Assembly (NCBI GenBank): GCA_022836615.1
Contig: MU405223.1
Span: 335,443-399,442 of the forward strand
Reading direction: 5' to 3'
DNA: 64,000 bases
Source of the DNA: Annulohypoxylon bovei var. microspora
Taxonomy: Eukaryota > Ascomycota > Sordariomycetes > Xylariales > Hypoxylaceae
The notes under the pieces were generated by a model. It had not been told where the DNA came from, searched no databases, and was given only the letters and a program-made list of their open reading frames with translations. Shown one piece after another: positions 1 through 11,794 of this stretch (the first letter of the stretch is position 1; the number at the start of each line of letters is the position of its first letter). A program made the position numbers and the translations under genes.

Positions 1-344
1 CGCGTGTCTAATGCTCCCAATCTCTGCTCTTAGTACTGATAGACGAGGTTGTGTCCCTGTTGATGACCGTGAGCTCATCCAGGGATACGTAGAATATATG
101 AAAGTAAAAGCTCGCCCGTTACGATGCATTATGAAACTCATTTCCCCATTTCTCTTTCGGACTCTGTCGCTCGCCGTAGAGGTCCTTGCCTGAGTCGCCG
201 AACGACTATGCAAAACATTGTACAATAATGCTAGAACGCGGGCCGCCGTGGCCGTTAGAATTCCCGCCGCGCCGTCGCGCCGTCTATATGAATTAGAGTC
301 TAGTAGTCTCCCGTAACCAATTTAATGCCACAAGTTTCGTGAAT
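1..344. other. Gene-free left edge
   Basis: This stretch lies downstream of the sugar transporter stop. It contains a GC-rich patch at about 238-286 and no open frame with recognisable protein features. I see nothing else in it. Confidence 0.5.
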
Positions 345-2640
345 TTAGTCATCCCGCTGGTCCAATGGTGCATATCTGGCTCCGGCGGCCGGGCTACTGC
401 TCGTCCCCCGATTTTGCCCAACCATCCTCGTCAGCCATTCACCTACCCGTCCTCGCGAGTTTTGGCTTTCAGACCGTAGCTGCGGCTTCCCGTCAACGAT
501 ATTGAGTATAGGAGGGTCAATATCCATCGGGGGGATGTTGGCGTCCGAGCCTAGAGGTCGTCCCCGTAAGTCGAGCGACGGAACAGGTGATCCTGCTCTA
601 ACTAAAGATCCCGTCTCAGACCTGACTCCAGGAGTTCCTATTGCAGTGCTAGCATCTCCAAACAGTGAGTCCATGTCTTCTAATCGTACACCACAAGTCT
701 CGGGGTATATGAAATACACTATCTGCAGTTAGTAACATCATCCAACGGGACGAAGGAGGTCATATACTCACCAACAACAAAACTGACTACACAGAAGAAT
801 GCGTGTACCAGATACAGTCGCCACTTAATCCACTCCTGGAGAATAGGGGTCATCTCGCCCACGAGCCAGTTGAAGGCCCAGTTCGACGCGGTCGACAAAC
901 TTGCTCCCTTGGACCTAATGCTCAGGGGCAAGATCTCGGGTGGGTAGAGCCAAGGAATAGGTCCCCACGAATAACCGAACGCGGCGTTGTAGATCATAAC
1001 GAATATGACTACTAATGTCGGCGTAGATTTGATATCTAAGTAGATGAAATATGATACCATAGATAGGGATATTGCCATAGCCACGGCACCAGTCAAGAGA
1101 ATGATTCGGCGACCCCATCGATCAACCACGTACCATGGTGGGATGGTTGAGAGTAAGTAGGTTATACCATTGATACCGGTCATCTTGACTGCGTCGTGGC
1201 CAATCCAACCGGCAGACTCGAAAACGTAGGGGGCGTAATACGAGATGACGTTGATCCCATTAAGCTGGGCTAAAGCTTGCGCAGACATGGCAATAAAGAC
1301 ACGAGTCTTGTAGCGTCGGAACATCTCGGAGTAAGTTCGCTCGCCTTCCATGCGTTGGAGCAGGACATCCATCTTAATTTCGCGGTATTCTTCTCTTGCC
1401 TTGGGGTTGTGAATGTCACCGCCACCGTATAAGTTTGCAATGACGACAATTCCCTCTTCGTCGTGGTCATTGTCTAGTAACCATCTACATATGCTGTTAA
1501 TTGAAGTAATTTCGTAGTTAATAATGGAACTTTACCTTGGGGATTCAACAATGACTAGACTGCCCAGACCTAGGAGGGCTCCCATTACACATTGCATTAG
1601 TAGAGGAATACGCCACGATAAGTCGCTCTCGATATAACCACAAAAGTAATCGACCCAGACGGATGTCGTGTAACCGATGATGTTACCCGAAAACTCGATA
1701 CAGGCCAATTTCCCTCTATTGTGGGGAGGGGAAATCTCGGACTGGTAGACGGGAACGATGGTCGACAAGGAGCCAACACCGAGACCGGCGATAATTCTAC
1801 CTAACATCATCATAGGCATGTTAGCAGCAAATGTCTGTAAGGCACCGCCGACGAAGAAGATGATTGACCCGTATAGAATCGTCCGTCGTCGACCGATGAT
1901 ATCACCAACTCTCCCCACAATTAGAGACGAGACTAGGGCGCCAATCTCAAGGATAGCAACCATAGTACCGATTTCCGCCTTTGAGGGATTCTTGAAGTAA
2001 TCTCTAAAGTACGGGCCACTAAGACATTGTTAGAGGACAAGAAAAACAGCCGAGTTGGACCGGGAGCATTGTCGAGCTCTTACGTTATGATACCCGACAT
2101 GACACCTTGATCATATCCAAATAAGAAAACACCTAACGATACGAATATACTCGTAAAGTAGCTGCGGCATGGTTAGTAAAGTCTATCTCCTTCGTTCCGG
2201 AGAGCATATTACGAACATTAGGGCCTTGCCCGTGAAACCGTGAAGTCCGGCACCCGGCATGATGGCGGCTATGATACGTTCTGCTCTTCCAATACGGCGC
2301 GGAGGAACGTCGGGGACCTGGATGGCCTCTTTATCGATGGTCGTAGAGAAAGATTTCGACGAACGCTGGTGGCTATGTTCGGAGACTGATCTTCTAAACT
2401 GGACGCGTTTATGTTTAGGATGACGCTTCAGTACACCGGATAAGAGGTCGTCATGAATGGAGGTGTCGGCGATTGTCTTCCGCAGGGGGTCCTCCTCGTC
2501 TGCCAACTGCTCTGCTAGATCCCCGGTATCAGTCCAAGAATCGGAGTCGGCAGAGTCGTCAGAGCGTCTCTCGTGGGATGGCTGGTCCCGGTGGCCGGCC
2601 AGCAATGACGTCGATTGGGCGCCGTGATCGGATCGATTGG
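345..2640 (-). CDS. MFS monosaccharide transporter (start codon unresolved)
   Basis: A 12-helix major facilitator sugar porter, expected to import hexose across the plasma membrane. Exons in the reading direction: about 2640-2217, 2161-2084, 2018-1536, 1484-772 and 718-345; all introns are GT...AG and keep one frame. Family signatures are plain: FGYDQGVMSG after helix 1, GRRRTILYGS in loop 2-3, ESPRWLLDN after helix 6, NGINVISYYAP in helix 7, VVDRWGRR in loop 8-9, and PETCGVRLEDMD before the C-terminal tail. A hydrophilic, acidic N-terminal tail (DSADSDSWTDTGDLAEQLAD) precedes helix 1 and resembles tails I recall from related fungal transporters. The frame has no ATG from that tail up to 2878; the only in-frame ATG lies just before helix 1 (near 2260). 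The real start is therefore an unseen upstream exon or a non-AUG codon, and the 2640 boundary is only where I stop trusting the tail. Substrate specificity cannot be read from sequence alone. Confidence 0.9.
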
Positions 2641-5600
2641 TTAAAGTTCGAAGGGGAATGTTGGAGGGAAGACGATTTGATTTTGGTGAAGGAATTTTGT
2701 AGGTTTTGGGGCTGTGAGGCAGCAGCACCCTCCCGCGATGATAATGTTGATTGGAATTGAGTTGGGGAATGTGGAAATGGGTGGAGTGTGTATATAGGAC
2801 AGGGCCCCGAGATTCAGTGTCATCCGGGCCTGACGAGTGACGAAAGGCGTCGACAAGTTTTTGACCACAACGCACCAAGGTGGATCACCAAGCACAAGAC
2901 ACATGCACAACTGGCCTAAGTGAACCTAGGAACCTAGACGGAAAATCCAAAATGGAAAATCTCGACCAAACAGGTACCGCACACTGTAGGTACAACAACA
3001 AAAAGTAACCGAGAACGGAGAAGTGTACACGATTCAATCCAATAGTTACAATACTATGTAAAGTATCGATAAAATCCCGTAACGAGAGAATTGATTATTA
3101 TTTGACAGATGTAAGGGGGTGTTGTAGTTGTAGTGTTCAGGTATGTGATGTAGGAATCCGTAATTCGAGAGTAGTATACAATTCGATATCGATGATTGAA
3201 AAAAATGAATGAATGAATTACATATGAGTGCCAGGTGAGTAGAACAGTGAGTAAAGCAAGTTTTGCGAAAAGAAAAGTAAATACGGGTTTGTAGGACAGA
3301 TCGAGGTAGACAGGTAGAATCCTCCTATCTGCAATCCCCTATTTTCAGAAGTTCAGGGAGTAAGAATTGGTTGCTGATCTTGCCTGAGTTATGATTTTAA
3401 AGCCAGCCAAGCACAATTCAAGATGTACTTCGTTAACTTAGATACTGTGCAACGCCATCCAACATCGACCAATTGTTCCCTTTTCTGCGGTAACCGCGAC
3501 CTTAGCCTTCCTTAGCTTTCCTTAGCCTTGGGAGTTTCAGGGTAGTTGCAATTCTGGGTGTGGGGTAATAAAACCCCCACAAGGTCTCACAAAACACTTC
3601 CATTGCCTGGATAGATACCTAAAATTTATGTACTGTGCCGTATTTCATTAGGTACTTATACGTTGTACGATCTATTAATGTACTATACTGTATCCGCTTC
3701 TTCCAAACAACTGTGTTGTATAAAATGGCAGCACGATTCGTGTCGATGAATCCAGAACATTGAATAATTATTTACCAACGGTCTGGACATCGTTGATGGA
3801 TGCTCAATCTATCAAGCCAAGTAAGCTACCTATGGTTAAACACCACGTGCGATCATACACTACTGTCTCGTTCTGTTGACTAAAGTCGTTATACTTACCT
3901 CCGGGTCTTTTTACAACCTTGGAACACAACTCTGCGGACGGATAGTCACATGACGCACCTAGAGCCTGTGGGGTTAGAGTGTTTAGAGTGTTTGGAATGC
4001 AGCGTCGAGCTCGCTTCTCTGAAGGGGGAAACCCTTTCTATTTGGAAAACGAGCCTATGCAAATCAGTCCCCCTTTTGGGACCTCGCATACGATACACTA
4101 CGACACATGTCAAATCCTATACTCAATTCAGCAAATCGATTGAGGCGAATCCAAGAACACCAGTCGGGTCAGGTGTTGACTTGATGCATGTTCAGCCCCG
4201 ACGACCAGTCTGGCAATCTGGGTATGGCGGCTCCGGCATGCAGGATATGCAGAGTATGCAGACAAGACCCACGATGGCATCATAGTATGAACGTCCGGAC
4301 CAAGGCGGTCAGCACGGATGTTACCAGAGGATGCAACACCCCAGGATTTACTCCTCGTCATAACGAACCCTTTCCCAGTTCTATCAATGTCTTAGTGTTG
4401 CTGCTGGAAAGTTTGGGGAAACTTGATCACGAGAACAATCTCGAAGCCCGCACATTGCTCGGCTGATTTTCTAACCCCCCATTACAGCCTTGCACCCACA
4501 CGCACGTGAAAAGAAGATAAATATACTAACCTAGGATGCCGCTCAACTCATCGAGACTCAGCATGTAGTTCACAACTTGACACTTGACTATCTAACATCC
4601 TAAGTAGCCAGTTGGCTGTCATATTGATATCCTATCTCGGTCCAATCTACTCATTCGATCTGTCCATGATCATCATCCTTGGCCCGTTATATCAGACGTT
4701 CAACTATCCATTAACATACTAACAAATAACGCTAAAGTTGATAATATCAAGCATATCATTTAAGTCTGAGCGTTGCGGAATATAGTGCATCTAGATACAA
4801 GACGAATCCGATTCTACCAGATAACTACGTCACTCAAATCCCACAGACCCGGCTTGAAGTACATATTCTACGGAATATCTAGAATTCCCGATATAGCCTG
4901 TCGCCAGTGCGCCCCCAGCTGCCCCGCGACCTCCCACATCCTCTAGGGCTGGGACGGAAATAATCACATGTGCCTTTAGGACCATGTCCCAAGAAGGAAG
5001 CTTGTCGGAGCCGCTTCACCTTCATTCCATGACAAGTAATTCTTGAGCATTGACTGGCTGAAGGCGACGCAGGCATTGAATTACAAAAAGGCTGACCAGC
5101 TTAACTGACCATCGACATTGGATGCCTCTGTTGGTACGAAGGAGGTGTGGCTGAAACGCTTTCTACCCCCCTACCAGGCCTCATCATAGTCACGCACGCA
5201 GCCGCTTCTACATATTACGACTCGAATTTCAATTCTGCGGATATTAAAGCTTAAAATGTCATTGCAGAAGTTAAGGTTCACTTCTACAGTGGCTAAATAG
5301 GACGACCGGCATAAGCATTTCGCGAACAGGTGATGGATGCTTCGCCCCCGGGGGCTTATGGGTTTATGAGCTTACATATGAAGCCACGAGGGATAACGCC
5401 AGGGCAGAGGTAAGTCACATCTACATAACTTATAGTGTCTGATGCATTCTTGTAATTTTCCATGTCTCAGGACGGATAGTTTCTCTATCTCCCCTAGCTA
5501 CGATCTGGTATCATGTCATCGAATCACTTCTCGAGCATTTCAACTTCTTGATGCGCTTAATCTCTCATATATACGTAAGACCTTGTAACTACTCAATGCT

Positions 5601-7372
5601 AGGTGGTGGACCGTTGTGGTAAACGGACCGTAAGCGGGCATTCATCCAAGATTGCAAAATGAAGGGGCAAGGGTCAAGGGTATCAGTGACATCGACTGGG
5701 ATGAGATTCGGCGCCAAACAGGTGTCTTAAGCATCTTTATTGAAGTACCTAGGAATTCGAAACGATCGGCCTTTTCGATTCTAGGGCCGTCCCGGTCAAG
5801 TTACGTTATGCTATGCTATGCCACATAATAGTCAAATAGCCAGGTGTCAATGACTTCGAGATGTTACGACATTATCACCATTACTACAACTATACCTTCA
5901 TCTTTACATAAATATAAACGCTCGGTTTCCATTGTTGAAAACAAAGACACAATCAAGAGGTGAGCTTGTATTGAAGGGAAGAGTGGTATCAGTTGCAACT
6001 GGTGGAGGATTAATCCGCTTATCTCATTCGAAGCTACAGCTCATCACGCATGAAGATAATCCAATCCAAAAATTACGTACAGGTGGATGGATCCCCTCGA
6101 TTCCTTAGCTGCTTTCACACGTAACTTCTAAGCCATTCCAAGAAGGGCGCACAACCACCTTTATGCAAGACATCGTGGATCTACTCTGTAGCTGGTCAGT
6201 TCGCGAACGCTTTTTCCAATCGTTTGATTTTCATCCTATCCACTGCATTGGTTTAATAGGCCCTTCAGTTTGCCTCAACTTGTCAAAGTTCTATTATCTA
6301 TGTGCTTAAAGCAAGTACTTAGCCTCGGGCCAAACTTGAGCTTACCCAATATTGCATTATTACACTATCTTAGCATTACGATATATTCATGTTCGTACCG
6401 TAATACATAGTAGAATTAATATTAAAGTTCAAATATTCCTCTTAAATATTTGGCGCGGCCCTAGTAGCAAGAGAGTGTGAAAGCGTGAAAGTATGAAATT
6501 CATATTGGGCCATCACCCCTGCAAAACCCAGACAACCACATTTTCTACCCCTGTTCACTAGCCGAATCGCGTTGTTCCTGCCTTTTCGTTCAGGAACAGT
6601 AGAAATCGACAGACCAAAATAGGCTTGGAATAATTTAAAAAGACCCACTGTTCCTAACTTGCGCCAACCAGAGCCTTTGACTTAGCTTTCCTCGCCTTCC
6701 TACTTACAATAGATTACCCAGGATTTGCCTACCACCTTCAGGGCTAAAGGTAGCTTCGTCTCTCTCTTATTCTTGTTGTAGAAGGCGCAAGGGGACCCCA
6801 AGATTGGCTTAGCAACATCAATCACCCTAACAACCTTTCCGCCCTGGTCTTATTGCGCCCTCATTTCCTCTCATCTTTCTTACCTTACCATCTTAATCCT
6901 ATCTAGTCTAATCCATCTAATCCCTCTCTCCTTCGAAGATTCATACAAGAAACAAGCACCGTTCATTTTGGAAAAACGAAAAATACAATACGATTAGGTT
7001 CGGGATACGATAATTGGAGTGGAAAGGGAGTTTGAGGGGGACAAATCGAATTACATCATAATAATCCAATCCAGCCTTCGACTTTTTCTAAAGCAAGAAT
7101 TCGAATCGAACACTTCGAATCCGACAAACACGAGTCAGAGTCAGGCTGTCTTCAATTCAGCGTAAAAAAAAAAACTCATCAATTTCTATCACAACATTCC
7201 GATTATAGATATAAGGCGACGTCTAGTTATCTCGAATTCGCCCCCTTTCGAATATTACGATTCAATTATTGAGCTAGAAGGAGAAGACGCTGTCAGCGCA
7301 AGTCATTTCGAACAAGCTATCTAATCCCCTCTAAAAGCGATCGTCGCGCGAGGGGATCGCGCCGCAAGCCAA
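2641..7372. other. 4.7-kb gene-free region between sugar transporter and chs7
   Basis: It holds the divergent promoters of the two flanking genes. Short open frames at 3950-4470 overlap on both strands and show no domain or coding character. Visible details are three copies of a CTTCCTTAG-like unit near 3500-3530, an imperfect G-run/C-run hairpin near 3556-3580, and a pyrimidine-rich leader before chs7 (about 6840-6950). I found no RNA gene or transposon ends. Confidence 0.5.
2790..2797 (-). promoter_or_regulatory. Possible TATA element of the sugar transporter
   Basis: On the minus strand this reads CTATATAC, about 150 bases upstream of the conserved coding tail. Position and sequence suit a TATA element, but short AT motifs are common here. 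Confidence 0.3.
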
Positions 7373-8572
7373 ATGGGGTCGACAAATTTCGGTAATTTCG
7401 ACGTATGTATCTCTTCCAGCTAGAATACTATCGATCCGCTACGATTATCTTCGTGTGCAACGCTAACCTTGCTGTACACAGGCGTTCTGTCGCGATTCGA
7501 CCTTACCAGTTTGCAATGTACGTCCATCGAGTGATACAGCTATACTACATCCCACCGAAGGCCCGAGGTTACTAACAACTACGATTAGGTTCTCTCCTCA
7601 ACTAATGACCAACGAGGTTTCGGTGGCTGCGATCTGCAAGGCATTCCGCTGTCTGGTGACCGGTATCTAGGAAATCTAGGTTTGTTCTGCTTCTCTAACT
7701 ACGATAATTATTGCTGACGAAGCATAGGATCCATATTACTATGCGGTGTCGCCATTGTCGTGTCAACACTGCTAGTGTTACGCTCAGAGAGAAAGAAGGC
7801 CGCAGTTGGTCGAAGGTTCGTATCGAATCGTCCTATTTGCAAGGCCGCTTGACTCATTAAATTACAGGGAGATGCAATTGTTCCTTATCGGTTATATAAT
7901 CATCGAAATATGCGAAATATTTACAGTTGGAGAGTTTCCTCTTAGTGGGACGGTGCGGATTGTATGCGACACCTCAACAAACCTAAGTAATAATGTGCTA
8001 GACAAGCTAACTTTACTCCCTAGGCCTTCACCGGAATTCATATTGGGATGATAATTGCAACGACATGGGTTTTATTACTTAATGCTGTCGTAGGATACCA
8101 GATCCTCGACGACGGAACGCCGCTCTCATTGGGGCTGATGCTCATCTCCGGAGCCGCTCTCTTCATCGGAACCGGTTATATCACGCTCGATACAGGGTAT
8201 CATTGGACAAACGAGTTCACTCCGGACCCCAATAATCATTACCGGAATATCGCGCTATATGTCCTTTATCAGCTCGCGCCGCTCGTCTTCCTAGTAGCTT
8301 TCTTCGTTCTAGAAGGCGTGCTCGTGCTCCGAATCCTCGGCGAGGTCCGACCAATGATCTATCTCGCAAGCGCTGGGATTCTCTTCGCATTAGGGCAGAT
8401 CTTCAACTATGTCGTCAGCCCGTACATCTGCAACGGGACGGCCGGCAAGATCGATGGGGCGTTGTTCGAGACGCTCTTCACTCTGCTTTCGGTGGTGATG
8501 ATATGGGTATTCTGGTCAAGCATCACAGAAGATGACTGGCCGATTGCCAGCCAGCCTACGGGATACCCTTAA
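7373..8572 (+). CDS. Chitin synthase export chaperone Chs7
   Basis: Endoplasmic-reticulum membrane chaperone of the Chs7 family, needed in yeast for chitin synthase Chs3 to leave the ER. Six exons (7373-7402, 7482-7517, 7589-7679, 7728-7815, 7868-7962, 8025-8572) give 295 residues, within the usual range of about 300-340. The N-terminus has the family pattern of a short lead followed by AFCRDSTLPVCNVL with two cysteines. The kinase-like word VGRREM precedes helix 2, LLNAVVGYQILDDGTPLSL lies in the middle, and the end carries GKIDGALFETLF and FWDSIT-like FWSSITEDDW. Seven hydrophobic segments can be counted. The extracytosolic loop after the cysteines is shorter than in yeast. The exon chain keeps one frame and each intron has GT...AG borders. 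Some fungi have more than one Chs7-like gene, so which chitin synthase it serves is unknown. Confidence 0.92.
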
Positions 8573-9597
8573 TTATCATCATTCATTTGAATACGGAGTC
8601 GGCGTTCAGGTTCACCAAATATACCCGTTCATGTTCGTTTCTTTTCATTCCTTGGATTCGTCCTACTTATAAATGCGCCGTCGAGAGAGAATCGGCGATA
8701 AAAAAATACCTCGAAGATTTAATCCACGTAGAAAAAATAGTTATAGCTTGGGCAAGGGTGAGCCTCGAAGGAGCACGATGGCATGCGCTATACGAAGCGA
8801 CGTTAGTACGCTTGGGAAGGGGGAGTTATATTCATATACATATGGTGGCAGATCTGCCCTTCGCTGGTTGGCGGGGAGTTTCAAGCGTGGTTGATAGTAT
8901 ACCCAGGAGATGGAGATATGCGACTAATGTATATGACGTCGTATGATGAGAGTTGAATAGTCTCAGACCAGGCGAGTCAGGCAAATAATGTGTTTGTTCG
9001 AGTTCTAATGCATACGTTGTATATGAGTGAAGTGAATTGTAATGTATGAGTTGAGCATACAAGGGGCATAGGGGGGATGGATATAGGGAGGGTAGATGTA
9101 CATATGTACGTACCTAGGTACATACCCTATGTCCGTAAAAAGTATTATCTACATGGGATTTAATTGGTCAAAGCTTATGATACTAAATACGAGGCTACGC
9201 AATTGCGGCGGTCGCATTCAACAAAGACGAGCAGCCTCGCCTTGTAATAAAATCTTGATATTTACAAATTCTAAGTTTGTTGCGATAATTCGCCTCGGTA
9301 GTGATCTATTGAGTGTCTCTAAGTAGTCTAATAGGGTTATGCTGCCCTTTGACTCACCCGCCAACAATGCCTTGAGGTATTGTAAGAAAAAAACAGTCGC
9401 GCGTCAAGTCATAGTAATAATTTAGGACTTCTTCACTTCTTTAATTGTCTCCCTTCGTTCTCCTCTACTCGATACATGATACCTACATTTCCGACTTTCC
9501 TACTTTTCGACGATAGAAGTGGCGACTTGTTAATTTTGGCATTGCACCTTTCTAATACCGAACCTCGACAAGGACATATTTCCATCACGACTTGACC
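8573..9597. other. Gene-free region between chs7 and SSL1
   Basis: It holds the chs7 3' end and the SSL1 promoter and leader. A GTACGTACCTAGGTAC-type palindromic patch lies near 9105-9122, one of many CCTAGGTA clusters in the window. No coding sequence is supported. Confidence 0.5.
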
Positions 9598-11164
9598 ATG
9601 GCTGACTCCGATGGCGAATTCCACGCCGACGACGCCAGCGACGACTTGGCGGACCATCAGGTGACGGCTAGCTCGAGACATGACACGCGATCGCGACCCA
9701 AACCCGACAAGAACAAGAAGACGACCCGAAAAAGCGCTAAGGCCGCCTGGGAAGACATCCAACGTTCGTGGGACGCGGTCGTCGAGGACGCCGACGGCAC
9801 GCTCACGGGAGTCGAGGGCCGCGCCGAGGCGGAGAAGCGCGCGCGGCTGCTCAGGGACACGACGCCCCTGCAGCGCGGCATAATACGCCACCTGGTGCTC
9901 GTCGTCGACATGTCCTTCGCCATGCTCGAGAAGGACATGCTGCCCAGCCGGTACGAGCTGACCATCGCGTACGCCTCGCAGTTCGTCAGGGAGTACTTCG
10001 AGCAGAACCCCATCTCCCAGCTCGCCGTCATCGGCATGCGGGACGGCGTTGCCGTCAGGATCAGCGACATGAGCGGCAACCCGGCCGAGCATCTCGAGAA
10101 GCTCGAGGGCTGGGTCAAGCAGGAACCCCAGGGAAACCCGAGTCTGCAGAATGCGCTGGAGATGTGTCGCGGTGCTCTATTGTAGGTCTCTACAGCTCTG
10201 GCGAGGGCGGAGGAATATGAATGGATATGGATATATGGATATAGTGAATGGATTAGCTAACGAGTCTCTGCGCAACAGCCACACCCCCTCCCACGGCACC
10301 CGCGAGGTCGTGATCATCTACGGGGCGCTCATGTCCAGCGACCCGGGCGACATCCACGAGACCATCGGCTCGCTCGTCGGCGACCGGATCCGGGTGTCGA
10401 TCGTCGGGCTCGCGGCGCAGGTGGCCATCTGCGAGGAGCTGTGCTCCAAGACCAACGGCGGCGACAGCTCGGGCTACACCATCGCGCTCGACGAGGACCA
10501 CTTCCGCGGCTTGTTACTGGAGGTCACCACGCCGCCCGTCACCCGCACACAGGAGCAGAGCAGCGCCAGCTTGCTCATGATGGGCTTCCCCTCCCGCACC
10601 CTCGCCCCCGAGGGCGCCATCCACTACTGCGCCTGTCATAATCGTCCTACGAGAGAGGGCTACGCCTGCACCCGCTGCCGCAGCCGCGTCTGCCGCCTGC
10701 CCGCCGAGTGCCCCGGCTGCGGCCTCACCCTCATCCTGTCTACGCACCTCGCCCGCTCCTACCACCACCTGTTCCCCCTGCGCAACTGGGTCGAGGTCCC
10801 GTGGGCCGAGGCCAAGCGGTCGAGGGCGTGCTACTCGTGCCTGACCGCGTTCCCCGAGACGCCCCGCCCCGAGTCTAGCAAGGGTAAGAGCCTGGAGAAG
10901 GGCAAGGGGAGGAGCAGTAGCGGCGGAGCCGGGGTGGTGAAGCCGCCCCTGAAGGGCCTGAGCGAGTCCGGCCGCTACGCGTGCGAGGTCTGCGGCAACC
11001 ACTTCTGCATCGATTGCGACCTGTTCGCCCACGAAGTCCTGCATAACTGTCCCGGGTGCCAGAGCGATACCAGGGGTATGGGCGTGCGGAAGCAGAATGG
11101 GGGTGCAAGTGGGAATGGCACGAGTAATGGAGGCGGGAACGGGGCTATGGAGATAGACTCCTAA
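9598..11164 (+). CDS. TFIIH core subunit Ssl1 (p44)
   Basis: Subunit of the general transcription and nucleotide-excision-repair factor TFIIH; in the complex Ssl1 binds and stimulates the Rad3/XPD helicase. Exons 9598-10181 and 10279-11164 join as GCT CTA TT|C CAC and give 489 residues. An acidic, then basic N-terminal tail is followed by a von Willebrand A-like domain (about 97-280; starts RHLVLVVDMSFAM, contains SHGTREVVIIYGALMS). A cysteine-rich segment comes next (YCACHNRP, CTRCRSRVCRLPAECPGCG), then LRNWVEVPW and the C-terminal RING-like zinc domain (CYSCLTAF ... CEVCGNHFCIDCDLFAHEVLHNCPGC). A Ser/Gly/Lys-rich insert splits the RING-like domain, as in other filamentous fungi. The start is the first ATG of the frame (CCATGG context); a TTG two codons upstream is not needed. 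The gene is strikingly GC-rich against AT-rich flanks. Confidence 0.96.
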
Positions 11165-11794
11165 GACGGCTGAAAAGGGGCACTCGACATGTATGAGTGA
11201 GTATACCCTTCCCGGTAGCCTACTAGTAGTTAGGTGTTTGAGTTGAGTTAGTTGTAGAGGTGGAAACCCGAGTACGTAAAAACTTCAGGCATAGCAGTCA
11301 CATCATATCACATCACAGCATGGAAAAAGGGGAGGGGGGCGTTGGCGGAACTCGCATACAGGATAGGGGATTGATTGCAACTCGCCTCGTTTGAGGACGA
11401 AAAACTTTCCGGCTTTGCTTTCTTCGCATAGAAGACATTATTCTACACCCACGATAAATGATGTATTAAGAAGTACCTATAGAGAAAGGCATCCGAATGA
11501 ATGACAAAATACTGGCTACTCTACCGCTATGTAGGAAGCTGATCGCTTATGGTTAATTGCTAATGCTCAAACTATGGTAGACCCATATGCTGGGCCAGAT
11601 GCTGGGTTTCCCAGGTGTATGCATCGATGCAATCCAATGACCCAAACCCAAACCCAAACCCGCCGTGCCTTATCGTGATCTCGTCAGAATGGTTTCGTAA
11701 ATATCGTACACCCTCCCATCCCATCTCAATTTCTCGCTCACCCCTTTTATTAGGAGCGAGCTATGCTGTCTACCTTCCAAGATTCGTACATCTC
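11165..11794. other. Convergent 3' region between SSL1 and the dioxygenase gene
   Basis: Both flanking genes end here. The stretch includes a short run of CCCAAA-type units near 11640-11660 and no supported gene. Terminator signals are not recognisable beyond AT-rich patches. Confidence 0.5.

Noticed and set aside
3556..3580. G-run/C-run hairpin as a terminator
   Set aside because: Imperfect, not next to a gene end, and such hairpins do not terminate fungal mRNA genes.
3950..4466. Overlapping 77- to 111-codon frames on both strands
   Set aside because: No homology, domain or intron signals, and both strands are equally open.
9433..10092. 219-codon minus-strand frame opposite SSL1
   Set aside because: Shadow of the GC-rich Ssl1 exon; no recognisable motif.
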